Shown piece after piece: positions 18,711 through 26,083 of a DNA stretch of 39,718 nucleotides (positions are counted from its first letter, which is position 1; every line of letters starts with the position of its first letter). This DNA is from Acidimicrobiia bacterium (GTDB taxonomy: Bacteria; Actinomycetota; Acidimicrobiia; Spongiisociales; UBA5794), in assembly GCA_030064765.1 (NCBI GenBank), contig JASJEG010000005.1:1-39718 (forward strand). The letters run 5' to 3'. The notes beneath the pieces were generated by a model. The model saw only the letters and a program-made list of their open reading frames with translations. It did no database searches and was not told the DNA's origin. The translations under genes were made by a program, and so were the position numbers.

Positions 18711-18756
18711 TTCTGGCGTCCGAGACCGGAACATATTCCGTTGTGGGACGCCAAAA
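18711..18756. repeat. Structured hairpin repeat, copy 2 (REP-like)
   Basis: TTCTGGCGTC-CGAGAC-CGGAA-CATA-TTCCG-TTGTGG-GACGCCAAAA; shares CGGAACATATTCCGTTGTGGGACGCCAAAA with copy 1; lies between convergent genes. Confidence 0.8.
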
Positions 18757-18760
18757 CCGG

Positions 18761-20182
18761 TTAGGCGATGCGCCACACCGCTCCCGATCTGGCGGGGACG
18801 GTGATCTGTCCGGCGGCGACAGACCCCTTTCCCCATAGGAGATCGAGGTCCCCAGCGGCGGGTGCGGAAGCGGAATCGGTCCCGGAGTTGACTGCGATCA
18901 GCACCTGTTCGCTCTCGTCCCAGCGCTTGAACACATAGAGCTGACCGTTCGCCGAAACGGTCTCATAGTTAGGTCCGCGCAACGCCGGGTGGGCATGGCG
19001 GAGAGCGATCAGAGACCGGTGGGCATCGAACAGCTCCTTATCCCAAATGGTCTCGTCCCACGGGAAGCTGCGGCGGCAGTCCGGGTCGAACGATCCGGCA
19101 ACCCCGACCTCCGAGCCGTAGTAAACGCATGGTGCTCCCGGGAACGTCATGGTGAGCAGCGTGCTCAGAATCAGCGAATCCCGATCCCTCGATGCGCTCG
19201 TGATGAGCCGCGGCGTGTCATGCGACTCGAGCAGGTTCAGATTGGCCTGCTGGGTCTCCATCGGGTAGCGCCGCAGCGCCTTGTTGATTCGCTTGGCGTA
19301 GCCGGCAGCATCGAGCGGCCTGAAGCGTTTGTACACCCGGTTGGGGGATAGCTGCTTCGGGTCGATGTGCTTGCCCGCTGCAAACGCGATGATGTCGACC
19401 GTGAGCAGGTAGTTCATGGTCGCATCGAAGCGAGTGCCGCCGACTATGAAGTCACTCGAGTCCTCCCAGATCTCTCCGACGATGTAGGCGTCGGGGTTCA
19501 CGGCTCTGACCCGCTGCCGGAACTCCTCCCAAAACCCATCTGCGGTGATCTCCTCGGGAACATCGAGGCGCCATCCGTCGATTCCCCTTCGCAGCCAGTG
19601 CTCGGCGACCTGCATGATGTACTCGCGCACTACGGGATTGTCCGTATCGAGCCGCGGTAGCGGCTTCAGGTTCCACCAGGCGAGGTAATTGGCGGGCCCC
19701 TTGCCATAGGGGTTGAGCGGAAGATCGTCGATGGTGAACCAGTCGAGATAGGGAGATTCGCCGTCGTTTTCGACGATGCTGTGGAACTGGTGGAAGCCTC
19801 GTCCTACGTGGTTGAACACTCCGTCGAGCACGATGCGGATGCCAACGGCATGAGCCTTCTCGATCAGCTCGTCGAGGGCGGCGTTGCCCCCGAGCAGCGG
19901 GTCAACCGTGTAGTAGTCGTCAGTGTGGTACCGGTGGTTGGCGCCGCTGACGAAGATCGGGTTGAGGTACAGAGCGTTGATTCCCAGATCCCTGAGGTAT
20001 CCCAGGTTGTCGGCGATGCCCAGCAAGTCGCCGCCCATGAAACCGTGGCGAGTCGGGGGAGCGCCCCACGCCTGGAGGTTGGCCGGTTTCTCCAGCCGCG
20101 CGGATTTGGCGAATCGATCGGGGAAGATCTGATAGAAGACGGCGTCTTTGACCCACGCCGGAGCTTGGTTGAGTTTGGCCAT
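18761..20182 (-). CDS. GH13 alpha-amylase family enzyme (neopullulanase/cyclomaltodextrinase-like)
   Basis: WVKDAVFYQIFPDRFAKS; GVFNHVGRGFHQF; DGWRLDVPEEI; VGEIWEDS; LLESHDTPRL; likely start MAKLNQAP at 20182. Confidence 0.92.
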   Translation of the reverse strand: MAKLNQAPAWVKDAVFYQIFPDRFAKSARLEKPANLQAWGAPPTRHGFMGGDLLGIADNLGYLRDLGINALYLNPIFVSGANHRYHTDDYYTVDPLLGGNAALDELIEKAHAVGIRIVLDGVFNHVGRGFHQFHSIVENDGESPYLDWFTIDDLPLNPYGKGPANYLAWWNLKPLPRLDTDNPVVREYIMQVAEHWLRRGIDGWRLDVPEEITADGFWEEFRQRVRAVNPDAYIVGEIWEDSSDFIVGGTRFDATMNYLLTVDIIAFAAGKHIDPKQLSPNRVYKRFRPLDAAGYAKRINKALRRYPMETQQANLNLLESHDTPRLITSASRDRDSLILSTLLTMTFPGAPCVYYGSEVGVAGSFDPDCRRSFPWDETIWDKELFDAHRSLIALRHAHPALRGPNYETVSANGQLYVFKRWDESEQVLIAVNSGTDSASAPAAGDLDLLWGKGSVAAGQITVPARSGAVWRIA

Positions 20183-20247
20183 GGGCCCAGAGATTAGGAG
20201 ATGCGTCGTGGTGGCCAAGCACACCACGAGACTGAGACCGCAACAGG

Positions 20248-20685
20248 TCAGCCGGCCGCACCCCTGCTGTAGTCGACGGTGACCGTGCGCTGGGCCTGGA
20301 ACTCGATGCTCACAAGCCCAAACTGGTCCTGCATCTGGCCGGCGAATGCACGTGAGCCTTCTTCGGGGTAGAGACGGCTGAGGATGTCGACTCGCCGCTC
20401 GAAGTCGGTATCGACGATGTGGGCGGTCCCATACGCGATGACGAACTTGAATGGGTCGCTACGTCGCTCGATCAGCAGAGTCGCGTTCGGATCACGTTGT
20501 AGGTTGATGACTCGTTGGGCCCCGCTCTGGGTGCCGAGGTGGAAGACGCCGTCTTCGAATAGGAACAGGATCGGTGCGCTGTGGATGGTGCCGTCGGCGT
20601 TGTGGGTGGAGAGGACGGCGATCACTTCTTCCTGCAAAAAAGCCTCGATCGCAGCGTCGTTCTCCATCGGTGGCATCTGCGGCAT
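20248..20685 (-). CDS. Pyridoxamine 5'-phosphate oxidase-like FMN/F420-binding split-barrel protein
   Basis: FLQEEVIAVLSTHNADGTIHSAPILFLFEDGVFHLGTQSGAQRVINLQRDPNATLLIE. Confidence 0.85.
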   Translation of the reverse strand: MPQMPPMENDAAIEAFLQEEVIAVLSTHNADGTIHSAPILFLFEDGVFHLGTQSGAQRVINLQRDPNATLLIERRSDPFKFVIAYGTAHIVDTDFERRVDILSRLYPEEGSRAFAGQMQDQFGLVSIEFQAQRTVTVDYSRGAAG

Positions 20686-20783
20686 GGGGGTGGTCTTTCT
20701 CCCGTTCGGCTGCAGCGAGGCTACAGATCTGGACTCACGCGTGTCGGGATCACCCGGTTGGGGGCGCCATGCCGCGCGCCGCC

Positions 20784-21065
20784 TCAGTCCCGCCTACGCC
20801 GCATGACTCGGTTTTCGATCGCCATTCGTTTGCCGAGTAGAAACAGACCAACAGCCCCGGCCATGACGAGTGCCCCCACGATACGACCCTGCCATCCGCT
20901 GCCCATCGTCCCGGTAACCGCAAGAAGCCCGGCGAACGCTGTCCAAACGGCAATGATGGCGAGCACGTTGCCGATGATCTGAAATACGAAGTGACTTGAC
21001 GCGCTGATAACCGATTCGCGGGGCTCCAGCTTTGGAGGTAGTCGTGCTGGCTTCTGCTGCGTCAT
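20784..21065 (-). CDS. Small two-TM membrane protein, unknown function
   Basis: MTQQKPARLPPKLEPRESVISASSHFVFQIIGNVLAIIAVWTAFAGLLAV...IVGALVMAGAVGLFLLGKRMAIENRVMRRRRD; GGAG SD upstream of the ATG at 21065. Confidence 0.7.
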   Translation of the reverse strand: MTQQKPARLPPKLEPRESVISASSHFVFQIIGNVLAIIAVWTAFAGLLAVTGTMGSGWQGRIVGALVMAGAVGLFLLGKRMAIENRVMRRRRD

Positions 21066-21113
21066 CGCTGCTCCGGGTTCAGCCATCTCCAGTGTAAGGA
21101 TGAACTCTTGGAG

Positions 21114-21165
21114 CCGGGGACGGCGCGGTACGGGCAATCCCGTGGGCAAGGCACGCCGTCCCCGG
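21114..21165. repeat. Two-tier GC hairpin
   Basis: CCGGGGACGGCG...CGCCGTCCCCGG perfect 12-bp outer stem; inner ACGGG-CAAT-CCCGT 5-bp stem with 4-nt loop. Confidence 0.8.
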
Positions 21166-21179
21166 TTGGCGGGGAGGAC

Positions 21180-21275
21180 CTAGTTGGCCCAGAGCACAAT
21201 CACATAGACCATCGGATCGATGTGCAGGTTGAGACCAGGGCCGTTGCGTTTTGCCACCAGCTCGGGTCGGTACAC
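21180..21275 (-). CDS. Candidate 31-aa small protein VYRPELVAKRNGPGLNLHIDPMVYVIVLWAN
   Basis: GTG start, GGGGAGG just upstream, in-frame TGA 15 nt upstream, 23 of 31 codons GC3, hydrophobic C-terminus; below the supplied ORF track's length cutoff. Confidence 0.45.
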   Translation of the reverse strand: MYRPELVAKRNGPGLNLHIDPMVYVIVLWAN

Positions 21276-21318
21276 AGGACCTCCCCTTCAAAATACTCCT
21301 CGCCGCGAGGCTTTGGGA

Positions 21319-22035
21319 TCAGAGCCTGTCGACCGGAGACAGGTTGTCGACTGAGGTCGGTACGGCATACACGACAACGTTGCTGTCGTAGCGGGCGATA
21401 TTGCGATTGAACCCCCCGCCACATGTGATCAGGGTCAGCACCGGTGGGCCTTCGCGGGAGAAGATCACATCGAGCGGCAGCTCATCCTTCTCGTAGTTGA
21501 CCCGGGCCACGACCCGAAAGCTGCTTTCTGAGCCGTCCTCGAAGGAGACGACGACGCTATCCCCTTCTTCCAGCGTCCGCAGATCGAAGAACACGCCCGG
21601 CCCGGAACTTGCCAGATCGACGTGGGCCGCCATTACTGCCGAGCCGGCCTCGCCAGGGCTGGGCCCGAACTTGTACCAGCCCACATCGGTCACGTTGTCC
21701 GGGACCGCCATTTCTCCGGTCCTCTGGTCCACCCCGTACGCATCGACGGGAGCATCCACACCGAGTTTGTCGATGCGGAGCCCAACGGGATCGGCGATCA
21801 CAGGTGGCTCGGGCTCGCCTTCGGAAACGTCATCCGGGTCGTCGCTGCCGGGCGGCAACGTCGTCGTCGGCGGTGGGCCCAGTTCGATGGGGGCAGGATT
21901 CTTCGGTCGCAGTGCGGTCTCTACTGCAGCGACATCACCAGAGTCGGCCTCACCCCTCAGTAGCGAGAATCCGGCAACTGCGATCAAGGCGATGCTTGCC
22001 AGCAGTACCACTGTTCCAATGAGGCGTCGCTGCAT
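21319..22035 (-). CDS. Sortase family protein (class F-like)
   Basis: N-terminal TM; VGWYKFGPSPGEAGSAVMAAHVD (catalytic His), VLTLITCGG (TLxTC), NIARYDSNVVVYAVP (Arg); SD GGAG before ATGCAG. Confidence 0.85.
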   Translation of the reverse strand: MQRRLIGTVVLLASIALIAVAGFSLLRGEADSGDVAAVETALRPKNPAPIELGPPPTTTLPPGSDDPDDVSEGEPEPPVIADPVGLRIDKLGVDAPVDAYGVDQRTGEMAVPDNVTDVGWYKFGPSPGEAGSAVMAAHVDLASSGPGVFFDLRTLEEGDSVVVSFEDGSESSFRVVARVNYEKDELPLDVIFSREGPPVLTLITCGGGFNRNIARYDSNVVVYAVPTSVDNLSPVDRL

Positions 22036-22052
22036 TTCCACTCCAACAAGAA

Positions 22053-22084
22053 CTGGGGGCTCACCATTCCTGGTGAGCCCCCAG
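22053..22084 (-). terminator. Perfect 14-bp hairpin between the DUF4397-type gene and the sortase gene
   Basis: CTGGGGGCTCACCA-TTCC-TGGTGAGCCCCCAG; on the minus strand followed by TTCTTGTTGG. Confidence 0.75.
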
Positions 22085-22107
22085 CGTGGTTACGAATGTA
22101 GTTTCTA

Positions 22108-22905
22108 CTAGACGTTCTCGCGGCGGGCAACGAGTGCGGTGCCACCAGCCAGGCCGATGAGGCCAAAGGCGAGGAGAGCAACCGGCAGCATGTTGCTGGA
22201 GCCGGCGAGGCCACCGGTGCCAGTCGGCACGCCCTCAGGGGCGGACTGCAGACCAGTGATGGTGTTGGCGACAACCTGGAACGAGCCACCGGCAACCGAA
22301 CCGATCGCATAAGCGATGGTGTTGGTGCCCTCAGCGAGGTTCAGGTCGGCATCAAAAGCAACGGTGCTGGCATCGCCCGCAGCGGTGATCTTGATGTTGT
22401 AGGTGTCGGCAGGAACGTCAGCGTCGCCACCAGCGCCGTTGGTAACGCCCTCGAAGACGGCGCCATCGTTGGCGAGGATGTCAACCGCACCGAAGTCGGC
22501 GAGGTGACGGGCGGTAACGCGAGCGTTGCCGGCATCGGTCGACGAGTTGTTCTCAACGAACACGCCGAGGGTCGGGGCGCCACCCTCCTGCAGGTATGCA
22601 GCGATGGTTGCGTAGGCGCCACCCGGGAGGTCAGTCGAACCAGCGAGCGCCGGGTCGGACGAGTCCGGATCGGCATCGGCCGCGTAGACCTCGAGGTCAT
22701 AGGTGCCTGCGGGCAGGGTCAGGGGGCCGGCAACATCGCCGAACTCGAAGTCCTCGAGCGTGAGACCGCCATTGACGTACACGTCGACAACGAGATCCGG
22801 AACACCGTGAACGACCACGACCTGTCCGTCTGAGGACTGGGCCGAGGCGGTCGCCGGCAGCAATGCCAGCAGCATGGCCCCGATAAGTACGATCAGCTTG
22901 CGCAT
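22108..22905 (-). CDS. Secreted DUF4397-type protein with C-terminal TM anchor / sorting-like signal
   Basis: MRKLIVLIGAMLLALLPATASAQ signal peptide; VVHGVPDLVVDVYVNG..LTLPAGTYDLEVYAADADP; C-term LAGSSNMLPVALLAFGLIGLAGGTALVARRENV; RBS AAAGGAG. Confidence 0.85.
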   Translation of the reverse strand: MRKLIVLIGAMLLALLPATASAQSSDGQVVVVHGVPDLVVDVYVNGGLTLEDFEFGDVAGPLTLPAGTYDLEVYAADADPDSSDPALAGSTDLPGGAYATIAAYLQEGGAPTLGVFVENNSSTDAGNARVTARHLADFGAVDILANDGAVFEGVTNGAGGDADVPADTYNIKITAAGDASTVAFDADLNLAEGTNTIAYAIGSVAGGSFQVVANTITGLQSAPEGVPTGTGGLAGSSNMLPVALLAFGLIGLAGGTALVARRENV

Positions 22906-22925
22906 GGGAGCATCTCCTTTCATGT

Positions 22926-22951
22926 CCCCACTGCGCTTGCTGCAGTCGGGG
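22926..22951 (-). promoter_or_regulatory. Candidate structured 5' leader of the DUF4397-type gene
   Basis: Minus strand CCCC-G-ACTGC-AGCAAGC-GCAGT-GGGG hairpin shortly upstream of the AAAGGAG RBS. Confidence 0.4.
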
Positions 22952-23186
22952 CTCTCCCTTGTATGCACCGTTTTCGGAGCAGCTCCCAATGTGGATGAGT
23001 TTTAGCAGTAAAACTTCCGGGGGACTAAAAACCGGCTAGGTCGATGTGGCGCAACCGGTTTCGTCGACGCACATCCGGAAAGCCTCACCACGACGGCTCG
23101 CCCTTGTGTAATTCGAGTTGACCGGAAGCGTCGATCCCCCGCAGCTTCCATGCCGTAGCAGGGCGTTGCTCGCTAGGCTCGCCGCG

Positions 23187-26060
23187 GTGTCATCCACGAT
23201 TCCTAGCGGCTTAGTCACCTTCCTGTTCACGGATGTCGAAGGCTCCACCCAACTGTGGGAGCAGCGCGGCAGCGAGATGGGCGCCAGCCTCGCGCTCCAT
23301 GATCAGATCCTGCGAACAGTCGTGGAAGACAACGGCGGCCATGTGTTCGCGACTGCCGGCGATGCTTTTGCCATAGCTTTTGCGGAGGCGGATGATGCCA
23401 TCGCGGCAGGAACCGCCATTCAGCTGGCGCTGCTGGCAGCGTCGTGGCCGGGCCCCGTCATCAAGGTGAGGGTTGGGATTCACACCGGCGAAGCTCAGGA
23501 ACGCAACGGGGACTACTTCGGACCGGTGCTGAACCGGGCGGCGCGCATCATGTCTGCCGGACACGGCGGTCAGATCCTGCTCTCCTCGACCACCGCACAC
23601 GCCCCCGGCGTCGATCGAGCGGCCTTGGGCGATCTCGGAACCCACCACCTGAAAGACCTTGCTGAACCAGAGCACGTATTCGAGCTTCGTCATCCTGACC
23701 TTCCAACCGTGGCTGAGCCGATTCGCACCGTTGATCCCCGGCGCGACAACCTGCCGGACTACCTGACATCGTTCATCGGAAGACAAGCAGAACTCGACGA
23801 GTTGGCCGAGCTGATCGCAGACAACCGGCTGGTGACGCTCACAGGTGTTGGCGGCACCGGCAAGACGCGACTTGCCATCGAGGCCGCGAGGCGAGCAGCG
23901 CAAGTGATGCCCGATGGAGCGTGGGTGGTCGAGCTGGCTCCGCTCACCAACCCCCAGTTCGTCGTAACCGCGATCGGCGAGATCTGGGGTCTTCGCCCCG
24001 GTGAGGGCGCCACGATCGAGGAGGTCATCACCCGCTACCTATGGCCCCGCGAATTGCTCGTTGTTGTGGACAATTGCGAGCACCTTCTCGACGGCGCAGC
24101 GGAAGCGACGAAGATGTTGCTCGATTCGTGCCCGAAGATCCGCATCGTTGCGACCTCGCGAGAGTCCCTCGGCATCCCGGGGGAGTCAATCGTTAGGGTG
24201 CCGTCCCTCGGGCTGCCAGAAGCAGCCGCCCAAGTTGGTAATTCGGAGGCGGCCCGGCTGTTTCTCGATCGGGCTCGCGCCGTCCGTTCCGGTTTCGAGC
24301 CCACCGCAGAGGATCTGGCTGTGGTCGATCGGATCTGCTCACGGATCGACGGCATCCCACTAGGCCTGGAACTCGCCGCAGCGCGACTGCGAAGCCTGTC
24401 GCCTTTGGAGCTTGCCGACAGGCTCGACGAGTCGTTTCGAATACTCTCCGGATCTGCGAAGGCGGCCTTGCCTAGACAACAGACCTTGCACGCGACCATC
24501 GATTGGTCGTACGACCTACTGAAACCCGAAGAGCGCACGATCTTCCGGCGTCTTGCGGTCTTTGCCGGCGGGCTCGATGTCGCCGCGGCCGAGGCAGTCT
24601 GTGTCGGAGATGGCGTCGAAGCCTGGCAGGTGGTCGACTTGCTCGACTCCCTTGTCGACAAGTCGCTGGTGGGTGCGTCCCATGACACGGAGGCAGGAAC
24701 CCGCTACGGGTTGCTCGAACCGGTTCGGGAATATGCGCTGGAACGCCTCGGCGAATCGAACGAGACCGAGCAGCTCCGCAGCCGCCACGCCCACCACTAT
24801 GTTGCCGTCGCCGCAGCAGCCAGCCCCGGCCTGCGGGGCCCGGAGCAGGTCACCTGGATGCGGCGCATCGATCATGACTACGACAACGTCAGGGTGGCTT
24901 TTGCGGCTTTGCTAGAAGCTGATGATCTCGCGCCGTACTTCCAGATGTCGTTCGATCTCTACACGTACATGATGCAGCGCGGTATGCAGATGGAAGGTAT
25001 CGACCTGGGTTTGGCCGGTCTCGAAGCTGCTTCCGACGACGTCGACGCCGAGCTCCGCATCAAGACCTGGTACACCACGGCCCGGTTTGGCGCAGAGCTC
25101 ACACGGCCGGCCGGAATCGACCATGCCCGCCGCGGACTCGCCGTTGCCCGGGCCACCGGGAATCCGAATCTGATTGGGCGAATGGAATTGGCCCTGGGGA
25201 CCTGTATCCGCCATGCGACCACCGACCCGGAGTTCCACGAGCATCTGCTGGAGGGTCGACGGTTGCTCGAATCAAACCCCGACCCTCTCTGGTGGGAGCC
25301 GGCGTGGGAGAGAGCGCTGCGCAATCTGCTCCTGGCCGGCTATCTGCCGGCCGATGACCCCCGGCTTGCCGAGCACATGAACGCCGCCCTCGATGGATTC
25401 GAGGAGTGCGGCGATCGATTGCTGCTGGCAGTGACGCTGACTGAAACCGCCGGCGTCTATGGGGAGGGTGATCGGGAGCTGGATGAATGGGCGATGGCCA
25501 ATGTTCGCCGCGCCTGTGCGATCCTCACCGACATCGGCTCGCCCTATTGGTACGGGCACGCTCTCTTCTACATGGGCGTTCTGCTCCGCTACGAAGGCGA
25601 ATACGCCGAGGCGGTGGAGAATCTCGCAATGGGTGCCAGCCGGTTGGACGATGTGGGAGATCCGAATTGCTGGGCGGGAGCAAGTCGGACACTCGCTTCG
25701 TGCGAGATACACATGGGGCAAATCGACTCCGCAGCGCAACGGCTCGGTGCCGTCATTGATCGCATGCCGGTGCTGCCGATGCAGGACATCGTCAAGCCTC
25801 GCACCCTCGACGTCGCGGTCGAGTGGCTGCTGGCAACCGGCGATGCAGAGCGAGCCGCAATCACTCTCGGGAGCGCGCTTGCTCCCGAGTTGCCTGCCGA
25901 GTACAACAAACGGCGCGCACCCGAGTTGGAGGAGCTGCGGCATCGAGTGGTGGTTGCGTTGGGTGCACCCGATGAGGCTGAGCGCCTCATAGGCGAGGGT
26001 CGGGCTCTGGGGTTGGACGAGGCTCTCGAACAGGCCCGGCGCTGGTTGCTCGAGAGCTGA
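23187..26060 (+). CDS. Class III adenylate/guanylate cyclase domain + STAND-type ATPase + TPR-like regulator
   Basis: VTFLFTDVEGSTQLWEQ...GDAFAIAFAEADDA...VRVGIHTGEAQERNGDYFGPVLNRAARI; Walker A GVGGTGKTRLAIEAA; Walker B-like LLVVVDNCEHLLDGA; helical repeats C-terminally; probable GTG start at 23187. Confidence 0.88.
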   Translation: MSSTIPSGLVTFLFTDVEGSTQLWEQRGSEMGASLALHDQILRTVVEDNGGHVFATAGDAFAIAFAEADDAIAAGTAIQLALLAASWPGPVIKVRVGIHTGEAQERNGDYFGPVLNRAARIMSAGHGGQILLSSTTAHAPGVDRAALGDLGTHHLKDLAEPEHVFELRHPDLPTVAEPIRTVDPRRDNLPDYLTSFIGRQAELDELAELIADNRLVTLTGVGGTGKTRLAIEAARRAAQVMPDGAWVVELAPLTNPQFVVTAIGEIWGLRPGEGATIEEVITRYLWPRELLVVVDNCEHLLDGAAEATKMLLDSCPKIRIVATSRESLGIPGESIVRVPSLGLPEAAAQVGNSEAARLFLDRARAVRSGFEPTAEDLAVVDRICSRIDGIPLGLELAAARLRSLSPLELADRLDESFRILSGSAKAALPRQQTLHATIDWSYDLLKPEERTIFRRLAVFAGGLDVAAAEAVCVGDGVEAWQVVDLLDSLVDKSLVGASHDTEAGTRYGLLEPVREYALERLGESNETEQLRSRHAHHYVAVAAAASPGLRGPEQVTWMRRIDHDYDNVRVAFAALLEADDLAPYFQMSFDLYTYMMQRGMQMEGIDLGLAGLEAASDDVDAELRIKTWYTTARFGAELTRPAGIDHARRGLAVARATGNPNLIGRMELALGTCIRHATTDPEFHEHLLEGRRLLESNPDPLWWEPAWERALRNLLLAGYLPADDPRLAEHMNAALDGFEECGDRLLLAVTLTETAGVYGEGDRELDEWAMANVRRACAILTDIGSPYWYGHALFYMGVLLRYEGEYAEAVENLAMGASRLDDVGDPNCWAGASRTLASCEIHMGQIDSAAQRLGAVIDRMPVLPMQDIVKPRTLDVAVEWLLATGDAERAAITLGSALAPELPAEYNKRRAPELEELRHRVVVALGAPDEAERLIGEGRALGLDEALEQARRWLLES

Positions 26061-26083
26061 CGTTCTCGAGCGGATCTGGAGAC

